From contig CM068835.1 in NCBI GenBank assembly GCA_028554795.2, positions 33,298,311-33,362,310 of the forward strand: 64,000 nucleotides of DNA, in the 5' to 3' direction. Source of the stretch: Sinohyriopsis cumingii. Its lineage: Eukaryota > Mollusca > Bivalvia > Unionida > Unionidae. A program made the position numbers and the translations under genes. The notes beneath the pieces are model-generated. The model made no database searches. It saw only the letters and a program-made list of their open reading frames with translations, and was not told the origin of the DNA. Numbering within the stretch: position 1 is the stretch's first letter; each line of letters begins with the position of its first letter. Shown here piece by piece: positions 12,601 to 25,900 of the stretch.

Positions 12601-15600
12601 CTGATCGAAAGAAGAAAAATGGTTTTGCACAGTAACATTAGTTCACAATACAGACCTGGTTCAGAATCATTGGATTGCTTGCGCTAGGATTTAAGGAAGA
12701 AGCCTGTCAGTTTTGGTGTTACAAGTTAGAAGGTTAAAGTCAGTTTACATGAAAATAGATAAAGGGTTTCTGCACAATTTTATTACTTTTCACAGATCTG
12801 GATCAAACTTCTTGATGGTTTGCAAATGAAGTTAGGGACATGACAACTGGGCTTTCTATGAGAAGGTCATATGTCATGGTCACTGTGGCCAGAAATAAAC
12901 GGAAACAAATTATTTTCTGAATTATTTTTTCTTCTGACCTGTTTCCTTTCCCAAAGTTTTTGAATCATATACACATTAGATAAGAATGAATCCTATTGAT
13001 TTTAAACTCAACAGATCAAACACCACATCACTGAATAATAGAACTAGACCATATACCTTGGTCATTGTCAGTGAAGAGCTTGCAGACCAGGTATGAAAGA
13101 GATCTGTTAGTTGTGGGGTTAGAAAAGTCCTGGTAAAATAGTTTGTTGTTGCTCAAAAAAACATGAATATTTATGTATGAAAAGGGTTTAATGGTTTGTT
13201 AGCACATGTAAGTGACTTGTCTAGTGTATGAAAAAACTCCTAGATTTTTGGATGTAAAGGCTTAAAGTGAAGTTCATATTGAATCAAGTGAGAAAATTCT
13301 TTCTACACAAGTGGTTTAGTTTAAGACTGCATACCTTGATCAAGGTGACTGGGACCCTTTGGCCAATAATCCCCAAAGTCAACCATGCTTCATTAGTACC
13401 TAAATAGGGAGCTACTAAACAGGATTGGGTGTAAAATGTAAAATGGTGGACCCATATCACCTGCTGGCATGGATTCAAAGATTAAAGAGGGTGGTGGTGG
13501 TCTTTTTTCCCATGACATTCAATGAAGGTTGAGAAGCATTTTCATCAGTTTTCCAAGTCTGCTACTAGGGGCATTACTATTGCATCATGTGAAGAGTTTT
13601 AGAATGTGAATACCTGTTCCCCCAGGTTACATTCTCAACAGTGAGACATGGAGTTGAACCGTACTGTCTTCCAAAGAGTAGAGCAGTACAAGTATAATAC
13701 AGTCAGTTTTAGTGGATGCCAGTGAGCTTGCCAAAGAAGTGGTATCTTTTCTTCCATTCAAGCAATTGGGGATGAAGAAATCTGTGTCCCAAACCCCATT
13801 GCTCAGAGGGGAATAAAAGTTTCTTCAGTATGAAGAGTCTCTTAGATGTAGCATCAGTGTCCTTTTCTTAGTTTAACTATTGTTTGTGAGTTCTCTCAAA
13901 GGTTTTGTAAAGACCAAGAGTTTGCTAAACAGCTTAAGGGGTTGTTTGACTGGAACTTAAGGCTAGGTTGTTCAACACCATAGAGCTTTACATTAAATCT
14001 TTCTATCAGCAGTCTTCTTATGTCATCTGAAGATGGAACCTCAGTCTCCATCTGCCATAAACTCTTGTTTTGTCATGGTGCTTCCAGCGTATGGCATCCC
14101 TGACCTGAAGGAACACAAAACTGGTTCCGCACATGTTTCTGGAAGCAAGTTAATCTTGATAGCACTTCAGGGCCTTTAGTGAAGTTATTTAAAGGGATGC
14201 AGCCCCAGACCAGGAGTAATTCCAGTTTAAACCTCCATCTTGTCTGTCATAAGCCAGAGAAAGTTACTGCAAAGTTACAGGGAGCAAGTGACTGCAGCTT
14301 TGACACGTTCTAAATCCTTATTGCAAAATGGTCTCTGTGGTTTTAGTTCATTTCCAATCTGCATTAAGTCATTTGAAATTTGTTGTTTACATTTGAATTA
14401 AAAAAAATATAAATGAATGTATCTTTGTAAGTAATATAACCTTACAAGAAAAGAAGGTCACTGTGACCTATATGTGCACTTATCTAATATTGGATTAATT
14501 GTTTCTGTGACCAATTGTAAATTCTTCTGTGCTTCTATACACCCATGCCTCATTCACTCCATTCATGACCATTGCAGTTTGAAGTAGGAATACATGTTTC
14601 TTCAGTGGTAAGCTTTCCATGTTATTAATTTTATACTAAATATTATAATAGGTTTGGGAAAACAGTTAACTTTTGTAATTATCTATGTGAAAGAGGATTT
14701 GAATCAGATGAGTGGACTGCATATGATACATGCTTTTCATCTGAGACCTCATATATAGTGGATAATCAAGATAGTTATTGATGCTTGAACTGTGCTGGTA
14801 CTACTTACTGTCACTTCTAGGTTAGTCAAAGCTTTTGATTTTCACCTACAAAATCTGGCTTCTAGGGTGGACAGTGATGAAAACGCTTGCAGCAGATCTT
14901 AATAACAATGATTTTAAAAGAAATATTACAAACAACATTAATCTCTGTTATTTTGGTCCATTCATTATAGTACCTTTTTGATGTTATATAAAAGAATGTT
15001 CCTTTTTGTTGTATTGTGTCTTGTCACAATAGGTAGATAGGTGGCTTGGTGGTTAAGTGGGTAGTCCAGGGTAGGTAGGTATGCATTGTGAGGAATGGGT
15101 AGGTAGGATTAATGGTATCCCAGAATAATACTGTTATAAGGTAGTGATTAAAAGTTAAAGTGTTACATTTTAAAATGATCAAAGTTAAAAGTTTATAGAG
15201 AAATATTATTGCTGAAAAGGACTTGAATTAGTTGTTGGTTTGATTGTTTTATTGGATATATCATGCATAGGCAATGGCAGTTAAAATCCTTAAGCGAGGA
15301 CATATTTCTAGTTTATAAAGAGTAATTGTATAGGATTTTTGGTGAATTGCTAACCATATGAATGAACTCACAAATAAGAAGAGAGTCTATTACATGCAGT
15401 TTTGTTAATTAAGTAGCTATGTTAATGTATAGATTTTATTCCTTCTTCATTTCTAATTCTTTTTCAGTGTCCCTTTTTCGAGTAAAAAATGTGACTGTCG
15501 TCGAAATTGGAGAAGAATTTTTGAAACTTAAGTGGGAAAATCCAGAGGAATCTGTTGATGTTAGCAAATTTGAAGTGACATGGAAACATCAAAATCTTTT

Positions 15601-16913
15601 AGCAAATTTGAATGTTTCCAAGAACCTAACAGCATTGCTTCTAAGTTTGATACCTGGAGCAGCATACAGTATAGTTATTACTTCATATGTTAATGCTGAG
15701 TCAAAAGCCATGTACAATCTCCAGCAAGCAACAAGTAGGTATTGTCATACATAGGTTGTTACATTTGTACACACCTACTGTTTCTTATGTTATCATTAAT
15801 TGCTGCATGGACGTATCTTAATTTGGTCCTGTCAGTATATCTAGCTTAAAACAATATGTGCAAAAGCCACTCATCATAGATCAATTAAATTTGACAATCT
15901 TATTTGTATACATATGTAGATGATCTTGTAGATTTTCGGTTCATTATACAAAAAATATTCATTTAGATTTTGTGTACGTTATTATATTTTGTTGACTTTT
16001 TTTATTAAAGCTTTATAATAATCACTAAACGAGAACCACTTGAGGTAGATAAATGACATTTGGTATGCAATAAATGTAGCTAATTTTATATATAGATGAC
16101 CCAAGTAGAATTTCATGCCATTATCACAGTGTTTCCATGTTTTACAACTTTTGGGGGGCCCCAGTTGGCATAGTGGTCTAAAGTGCACACTGTTCCAGAT
16201 TACTGTCATCTCCTCTCTGTCTAAATGGGTTCGAGTCTAAGGCATATTCGATAATGGTTGCCTGAAGTTTATACATTTAAAAAAAAGTTCATTTCATAGA
16301 TATTAAAGTCCAAGTGTACTCCTCATTCATATATGCTGCTCATTCTTAAAAATGATGACTTGTTGTAACTTAAGCTATTAGATCTACAAAAGAAATGTGA
16401 TTATTTGATTCAAGCACATTTTAAGTATGTCATTATGTCAGGTCTTTTTATGTACATTATTTCACAAGGTAGCTGTCTTGTAGCTAAATATTTTATGAAT
16501 GAATAAATGCACGTGTACACAAGTTTCAGGCAGCATTAAAGCTGCAACAGTCACCAAAATATCTAAAATTGTGCAATAATTATAATGTTGCCATTTAATC
16601 CAACCAGTTTGAAATTTGATCTCTTCTCCATTCTGCACATTAGGATTACAACTTGCAGCTATTCATGTGAAAGTCGTTTAGTGTGCATGCCATACATACT
16701 GAACTTGTGATCATTTCATTTACTGTTGATGTCTTTTACCACTTAATGTGATGTGTTGCAGACATAATTCTGACACTTTAATTCAAACGCAATATGGATT
16801 ATTGTGATATTGCTTGGTAGTGCTCCCTTTTTTATGGACGAATGCATATATTGAGAATACAACTGGACATACTACCTGGACATGTGCATCTACTATAACC
16901 ACATGTATCACAT

Positions 16914-16991
<78 letters not shown>

Positions 16992-19900
16992 GACATTTTG
17001 CTTACTGGAATCAGACTTCCATAATTTCCTGTAATTGCCAGACAAGGCTTCTAGTCAAAAATTTTGTCTGTCACATTTTCTGAGTTCTCTGAGCAACCAC
17101 CTGGCATTGGCCATAGGGTATCCCAAATATCACATACAGTTTTCCTTGATTTTATTTCCTTCAAATTGACAAGTAAACTCACAAGTAAATTACTTAATGA
17201 AGTAAAATTGAAAGGTCACTATTTCAAGCTTACAGATTGTTTCTTTGTTGATCAGTAAGTAGAGGTGTTGCCCACTTACCATATTACAGCTCAACTGCAT
17301 GAAGACCATGCTGCATAGTTAGTTGGATAAATGGGGTAGAGAGGGGCAATAATTATAACTTTTAATATTGGCTTCTCATTAAACATTTTTGTTTTGTTAC
17401 TATAGTTCTTTTTTAAAATGGATGGCTTATACAAGTCTAGATATGATAATAATAAGTATCAGTCTTAGTCATACTACTTGATGAGAGAACCATGTAAAAG
17501 TTCTTGACTAATGAGTCACCATCTATAAATAAAGTGTTATTACTATTATTATTATTACTATTAAGAAAGCTTCAACATAATAAGAATGAAGACTGTAATG
17601 GTACCCCTTTGTGGGGTAGCAGCAGTGTGGTGCCAGCTGGGTAGAAGCAAGATGTTAAATACATGGGAGAACTAAATTATGAAGCCAAGTTTGATATGTA
17701 TCATGAAAAGTCCGCATGATCAAGCTGGATCTTACAGAATTCTCCAAGAATGAATCAGTTAAGCAAAATCCTTTTGAAGATGAAAGGGAGATAAATCATG
17801 CTTCATAAGTTTAATCAGTCAGCATAGAATTATAAAAAGGAACACAGTGATCCCCCTCTTATATAGCCACCCCTTTCGTACCAAAAGAGTGGTCTTATTT
17901 ATAAGCTGTGGAAAGTTTTCAGAGATGGACTAGATTTGTGAGAAGTATATGTGTATGAAGTAAGAAAGTTACTTGTAACTTCGAAACATTGAATACATTA
18001 ATTTAAAAGTCACTTTAATTATCAAAAGTTTCTTCTTGTCTTAAGAATATGATTACTTTTTAAGTTTTTTATGTTCATTGGTATTAGCTTTAATTTTTGA
18101 ATTATGTTTACTTTATGGGACTGTCACTTATATATCACAATAGACAGTTTTGCATGACACATATTTATACATAGTGTATATTTAAATAGTAAAGCCTTTT
18201 ATACAAAATTGTCATGCATGGAGGAAAAAATGTTTCAAATTATTAAAACATAATCTGATCTTATCCCATAGACTTAAGAAGTAACTCTGCAGTGTCAAGA
18301 GTTACTCTGTCATCAGTGAGTACAAACTTAATCTTTGCTGTGTACAAACCTAATCTTTGATGGATATGAACTTAATCAATATTGATTACAAACTTAAATA
18401 AATTATGTGAAAATCCAAGTTTTTATCTCATCCAGTTTTCAACAACCAGTTTGAGCTGGCACAAGATCCGTATCTCTTGAATGAATTTGTGAACGAAGAT
18501 GATTAAGAATAAAATGGGTACATTACTAAAGTATTGATAATTTGTTTCTTTCTCAATAATTGTTTATGATGTTTTCTTAATTAATTGTTGTCACCATGTG
18601 TTTGTTTTGTAATTTCATAGCATTTTTGTAATCTTGTCATTATTTGTATGTGTTATCTAATATTGTCAAGTGATTAGAGCTTCTAAAGATTAGGTGATGT
18701 ACTAAGTCATTATTATTATTATTGTTATTATTATAATTATCATTTAGTTTGTATTGTGTGCTTCGAACCTTTCTCCATGATTGCTGATAGAGTTTTAGTG
18801 TGCACCTGATAGAAGTCATGTGTGTAAGTTATAAATAGATGTTTACTTGAATTTGAATTCATGATCTATCCTTGATTATGACTTTAGAAAGTTCTAGAAA
18901 CAAATCTGTTCTGTAAATATGATGGGAAAATTACCCACATCCTTGTCATCTTATTGAGTCATAGGTTATTGTATAAAGATTGTGTTCAAGAAAATGACTC
19001 ATTCCTATCTTAACACCAGCCTGTGGAATTAGTTTTAGCATGTTTGGTTGTGTTAACTTATACTTTGACAAGAATTATTCATATAAATTATTCATTGGAA
19101 TTAAAAAGTGCCATTGACATTTTGACTAAAACACTATTTTGGATTGTGAATTATTTCAAGGCATTCTGGATTATATCATTGTGATATAGCAAGACTTTTG
19201 GTATATCAGCATGTTCAATACCATTGGTACATAATAATAATAATAGTAATAATAATAATAATAATAATAATGAGGACTTTGTATAGCGCCTAATCTTTAG
19301 AAGCTCTAAGCACTTTACAACATTAGACAACACCTATAACATAAAAAACATATCTAATGATATGATTACAAAAACAAACACCATGAAATTAGAAAACATA
19401 AAAGACATGCAGAAAATATTTAAGGTAGGAACCTTTATTAGGTCTTTAAGTTTGTTCTTGCAGTCGAAATAAGTGAGTTTTGAGAGCACTCTTGAATGGG
19501 ATCACTGTGTCTTTGTGTCTAAGTTCAGTGGGCAATTCATTCCACATTGCTGGGCCCTGGTATGCAAAAGAACGCTGTCCATATGACTTTGTTTTCATAG
19601 TGGGAATAATGAGTATATGATTGTCAGAAGAGGAGCATAAGTATCTTGCTGGTGTGTACACATGGGTGAGGTCGGATAGGTATGTTGGACTGGAGTCTCA
19701 GTGAAACATAACACAGAGAACAAATTTTTTGTTTGATTCTGGCTCAAATGTATAGGCAGTGTAGGGTAAAGAGCAGCGGGGAGGTGTGCTCTGATCGTGG
19801 TACTCTATGTATGATCTGTGCAGCTGTGTTTTGAACTTTTTGAAGTTTCTGGAGTAGATATTGAGATGAACCAGACAGAATTGAGTTACAATAGTCCAGT

Positions 19901-22900
19901 CTTGAAAGTACTAATGAACACACAAGTATCTTAACACCAGCCTGTAGAATCAGTTTTAGCATGTTTGGTTGTGTTCACTTATGCTTTGACAAGAATTATT
20001 GATATAAATTATTTATTGGAATTAAAAAGTGCCATTGACATTTTGACTAAAACACTATTTTTGGATTGTGAATTTATTCCAAGGCATTCTGGATTATATC
20101 ATTGTGATATAGCAAGACTATTGGTACATCATCATGTTCAATACCATTGGGCCATAATAATAATAATAATGAGGACTTTGTATAGCGCCTAATCTTTAGA
20201 AGCTCTGAGTGCTTTACAACATTTGACAACATCTATAAGATAAAAAACATATACAGTAATACCTCGAACATTCGTGAGGTTAGATTCCAGAACCAGTCGT
20301 GGATCAGGAGGAATCGCGAATGTTTGGTATGAGTCACTAAAAATGCTAATAAATGCTTATTTCTAGGGTTTAAACCCTAAATATGACCCAAATCATGCTC
20401 CCAAAGCACTTTAATTTCATTTAAAAGTTAGCTTAATACATTACCCTTAAAAAGAGAAATAAATGGTAAACGTAAAAATAGAGTACAGTATCGCCTAATG
20501 GGTATTTGCCACACTAGCGCATTTACAGTACGGTATACTAATATTACCCCTATACTAATTCATTGGCTGCCATTTTCTTTTGCACTCACAGTAAGGTAAA
20601 ACCAAGTAACGGGTCTTGTGTATCCTCTTCAACAAGCTTCTTATAAAGATTTGAAGCCTTCTCCCAAATCACGTTGCCCTGCAAGGTGATGTCCTTTTTA
20701 CGGCAGTCTTCAATCCATAATGAAAGGGCAGATTCTATCTTAACAATGAACGGGTCTCTTTTGGTCGAAACCTGCATTGCTTCATGCAGGTAGCTCTTGG
20801 AGACCAATTTTCTAATTTCGTTCTCTTTACTCTTTATAGAGCGTACGGTGCTTTCATTCACGCCATATTGGCATCCTACGCTTGTAGCAGTCTCGCCAGA
20901 TTTCAACAAATCTAAAACTTTTACTTTTTCCTCTAGTGTCATCACCTTCTTCTGACGTTTAGGAACACTGCTAGGAACCTTAGAATGCACAGAACGTTTA
21001 GGCATCTTGAGGGTTTTTAGAATTAAGTAAAAACCAAGGAAAAAAGCACTGAAAACACTTATCACACTTGGACGGAATATGCGCGTGTTGAACTGAGATG
21101 CAGAAAGATGAACCGCAGCTTCACTCATATACTAGTGACAGTAGGTACACAAAGCTTCCGAGCTACAAGCCAATCAGCAACGAGGAAAGCTGGTACCCTG
21201 CTGTGTGATTGGCTACTTCCAACCCTTCCAGCAGTTAGTTAGGTTCCAATGAAAATTTCGCAAATCCGTGAATTCGCGAATCCAGAAATGCGAATGCATG
21301 AGGTATTACTGTATAATGATATGATTACAAAAACAAACACCATGAAATTAGAATTTTAAAAAACATGCTGTAAATATTTAAGGTAGGAAACATTATTAGG
21401 TCTTTAAGTTTGTTCTTGCAGTCGAAATAAGTGAGTTCTGAGAGCACTCTTGAATGGGATCACTGTGTCTTTGTGTCTAAGTTCAGTGGACAATTTATTC
21501 CATGTTGCTGGGCCCTGGTATGCAAAAGAACGCTGTCCATATGACTTTGTTTTCATAGTGGGAATAATGAGTATACGATTGTCAGAAGAGGAGCATAAGT
21601 ATCTTGCTGGTGTGTACACATGGGTGAGGTCGGATAGGTATGTTGGACTGGAGCACATCAGTGAAACGTAACACAGAGAACAAATTTTGTCTTTGATTCT
21701 GGATTGAATGGATAGCCACTGTAGGGTACAGATCAGCTGGGAGGTGTGCTCTGATCGTGGTACTCTCAGTATGATCCGAGCAGCTGTGTTTTGAACTTTT
21801 CGAAGTTTCTGGAGTTCGATATTGAGATGAATCAGACAGAATTGAGTTACAGTAGTCCAGTCTTGAAACTACTATTGAACACACAAGTGTTTTAGTGGCA
21901 TCAACTGAAAGATATTTGTGAATGGAGCTGATGCATCTCAGCTCAAGATATGCATCCCTTGCATATGTTCATGGCATGTTGGTGCATCACATTCTTGACT
22001 TGGAATTCCACTGGAATATTTTATACTAATTTTAGAATTGTGAATGAACTTTTAGCAGTATTTGGAATATTATTACTTTAATTTCCTCTTAAATTTTCAT
22101 TTTAAAAATTAGAGAATTCAATTATTCGTTATGTATTATTAACTTAGTTTGACTTTTTCTGTTACTTAATTTAAGAACATACAGTTGTAACATAATGTTT
22201 GGAGATCTGGTAACTTGTGCTACTGATAATTAGAAGTTAAAGAGTATTATACAAACGTCATTGCATGTGTACTGTCAAATATTTTGGGTAGACATAATTG
22301 TTTTGGCATGATAGAGGATTCACTAGCTCATTGACCACACACCAAAACAACTTTTCAAGCAAAGATACCAGACAGCACATTTTACAATTACCTATTATCA
22401 TTTTAAGGTCTTTATTTATAATATTTTAATATCCAACCATATCCTAATAAATTACCTTCAGAAGTGTATGATAAAACTGAATATGTATTGATAAGTTTGC
22501 AAAAATGCTAATGTTGGTTTTTGTGGCACAGAACCAAGTCAGCCTGGTCCCATAAACTTTAACGGAAGTGACTTAGACCTGGAAAGAGGTTTTATCATCA
22601 TATTCTGGAACTACAGTCGTTCTACCAGTGGAGTAGGACTACTTTTTCTTGTGGAACTTAAAGACAGTGCTACCTCTCAGTCGGTAGGAGGAGTTCATCA
22701 GTCGAACACAACCAGTGTCAATATATCTTCCAATGGGCTGAAGAACGGATACAGGTACAGTGTCTCTATTACAGCACAAAGTGAAGAGTACAACAATGGT
22801 TCTACCTTATGGAGAGAAAGAAGTGGGACTTACACAGAGTCCATCAAGACAATGGCCAAGGGTAAGGCAATGCTATTAATTCATTTTAAATTTACTTAAC

Positions 22901-25900
22901 TAAATAATGTGAAAGAAGTAGTTTTCATAGGATATCAGTTTAACAAATTTGAATCAATTGGTTTAGAATAAAAGGATCCTAAATTACAATAAATGCTAGT
23001 TTGATTCCAAAGTTTATTATATATTTTTCAGAAAATGTCTTATATTTTGACTTAGATTTGATAGAAGGTCATTCAGATGCAGTAGAGAATCTTGCTCTTT
23101 CTTCCCCATCAAATCAATTTACTTTAATTTCCTGATATATGATAGGTACAACTGTTGGTCACTATTTTGATAGTTTGTGACCTATCATCTTAATTCTAAG
23201 TATTTTTTTACATGCCAGATCTTACTATTTTCCTCAGATGTGAACTGCATTAGTAAATTGGCACTTTCACATATTCACGTATTTTTAATTCCTCACAAAT
23301 GAAGTTAGGAGGGGATATAGCATTTTTCCGATTGCTATGCATTAATTCATTAATTAATGTGTTAATTTCCTTGTCAGTTCATTCCTTAACGCTTCAATAG
23401 AATAGTATGAACCCTATTTCACCTACACTTGTTAAGATTAATATGTGGATGTGCTTCAGGGAGACATAATTCAAAAGTTTTCACTTTTTCATCTGGTTTA
23501 ATAAAATCTACAAGATATTCCTCATTCAATTATTGGTTTGCTTTTGATAGCATCTTGTTTCTACTATGTCATCAAGTTGCGAAAAGAAGAACAAAGTTGC
23601 AAGATGTAAGAGCATCATCACCTCAGGTTCATAAAAAATATATTTGGATTTAACTCTTATTATTACATTTCCTCTGCGGATGTAAATGAAGATCACAGGA
23701 GATATTCTTTGGCGTAATTTTTTAAAATTTTATTTAACATAGGCTAACTTGTAGAGGTATGTAAAGTGGTAATTGTTTCTTATTCATTCTTATATTTACT
23801 ATATTAACAGTACAGTTTTCAATTAGACCATCAGTTGGGAAACTCGAACATCACTTTTCATAATAAGCAGGTTTTGCTTTCTAATACCATAAATACTGAT
23901 ATTCTGATTAACATACATGTCATAGTAAAGACAGGTCAGAGGTCAGGACAGATCAGATTTCCAAAATTTGGTCTTGAGTTTTGATCTCAAAAGAGGGTGG
24001 CTTTTTATTGACGAATTTTTTCATGCAAATGGACAAATTTACAATTATTGAACACATTTACAATTTTTTAACATTAAAATATGCACATTATCTTTTCAAG
24101 CCAGTCATATTACAATAATTTGTTGCCTTTGATACTCGTGCTATATGTAATGAAATTATTTTAAGCAATTCTTAGATCATTGCTCGATTATATTGGTGGC
24201 AGTCATCATTATTAATTGATCCTAATACTTAGGAAATTATGTACTGTTTCTGGGTCCAGGTTTCTTTTAGAGTCAGATTGAATTTTCCTCAGAATGGAAA
24301 ATGCCCTTTTAGTGTCTGGATTGTGACAATGTCAGTACAATGCTACTGATTTTATCAAGCATTTTACCACATATACTCACATATAAGCCAAATAATTTAG
24401 GAAAAAATAAAAACCTGGTAGAAGGGGGTCAGCTTATCCACAGGCCAAGATCTAAATTGGAAAATTTTAAAGTTTCTTTTTGATTTCCATAATGACTATA
24501 AAACTTGGGACACAAAAAAATAATTATTCAGTTCCGTATCCCGAGATTTGTATGAATATAGACATCATTTTTGGTGTCCCAACACTTGCAGACAAAAAAA
24601 ATGTTAAGTCAAAATAGGTAAGATTGACACAGGTCACACAGCAGTGAACAGCTCTTTCTATAACCATGCCAGTAAACTGTTATTAACTACTATGGTTCTT
24701 TTTGTTATTTTCCAAGTGCATTTTTCTGATTTCTCCAAAATGAAATTAAACAAAGTTAAATAAATCTTCATAATTCATGGGTCTCTTCTAGTTTATCCAC
24801 GAGACAATCTGTGCTGTAATGTACAGTACTTGCACAGTAGAATTCGTGCTTGGTGTCGCATATGCATAACCACCCTCCTTGTCTCTCATGTATCCTGTGA
24901 CCTCTCTGAAGACTGACCAGTAACATGACCTATGTGTCATCTCATGTGATCCTAAAGGGGCACAGGTTCAATGAAATCAAGCTTCAACTTGCAAAGTATC
25001 GTTTAATTTTCTAATTACATTGTATCACAGAGAGGTATGGGATATGGATCATATGTATTATAGTGTGATTTCTTTTTCAGCACCAGGTCCTCCATCAGGC
25101 TTGACATGCAGTCAATTTAATAATGACTCCATCATAATCTCATGGAATGTTCCAGCCAACCCAAATGGCGACATTATTCAGTATATAGTTGAGACCTATA
25201 ATGCTTCTGGTGATCGATTTAGGTCCGAAAACACAAATTCCTCATCTACATCTTTTCAAGTTTATGGTCTTCATCCAGGTACTTATAACATAAATATTAC
25301 TCTGTTATCCTTTGGTAATTCTCAATTTCTTATGTCTACAGAAAACAGGGAAATTGCATTAAAACATATTCAGCAACAAATAGTCAATCTTTGTATTCAG
25401 TAACATGTACAGATTTAATTAACCTATTTGTCTTGTGATGCTTGTCTGACCTGCTTAATTATCACAGTCAGCACTGACAAGATTAGTGAAGGTTTTAGTT
25501 AAGGTTTTCTGTTTCCTTACAAGTCTCTAAGTCTTTGAGGCTTAGCTTCATACTTGATCCATAGAATTGGTACTTCCATCTCCATGCACACTCCCTCTCC
25601 CTATTTTGCCCTAGATAAGATCAAGGTCATATTAAAAAAATGCATTTATTTTCCAGTTGCAGCTTTTCTGAAAAATCACAAATCCAAACAATCAGGAGAA
25701 TGCATAATCATTGCCTTTTACCTCCATATTACCCAGCCGCACCCTTTCTCTGTCACCAATTTGAGGTCAGTGTCATTGAAAATCTTTTTTAAGTGTTTGG
25801 TTAATGAGTTCCTGTGCGGTCATAGGTCAAAATGTCCAGATAAGAGAGCTGTCATGCATGAACTGCATAGGCAGAAAACTCTTTTGTTTCATATCCATGC

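Larger units (their letters stand above)
20150..21965 (-). mobile_element. LINE 3' end (L2/CR1-like), minus strand, original copy split by Tigger
   Basis: The same LINE 3' region as 19236-19926 but extending further 5' on the minus strand (translation AYLELRCISSIHKYLSVDAT, then LVCSIVVSRLDYCNS). It is interrupted at 20252-21313 by a complete Tigger-like insertion. The flanks rejoin exactly when the insertion and one TA are removed. Confidence 0.85.

Noticed and set aside
15027-15120. A-box-like 'ggcttggtggttaagtgg' suggesting a tRNA-derived element
   Set aside because: No B box at suitable distance; the patch is mainly ggtag-repeat sequence.
16155-16240. Functional tRNA gene
   Set aside because: A and B boxes are present, but acceptor and anticodon stems do not form convincingly. 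A SINE head is the better reading.
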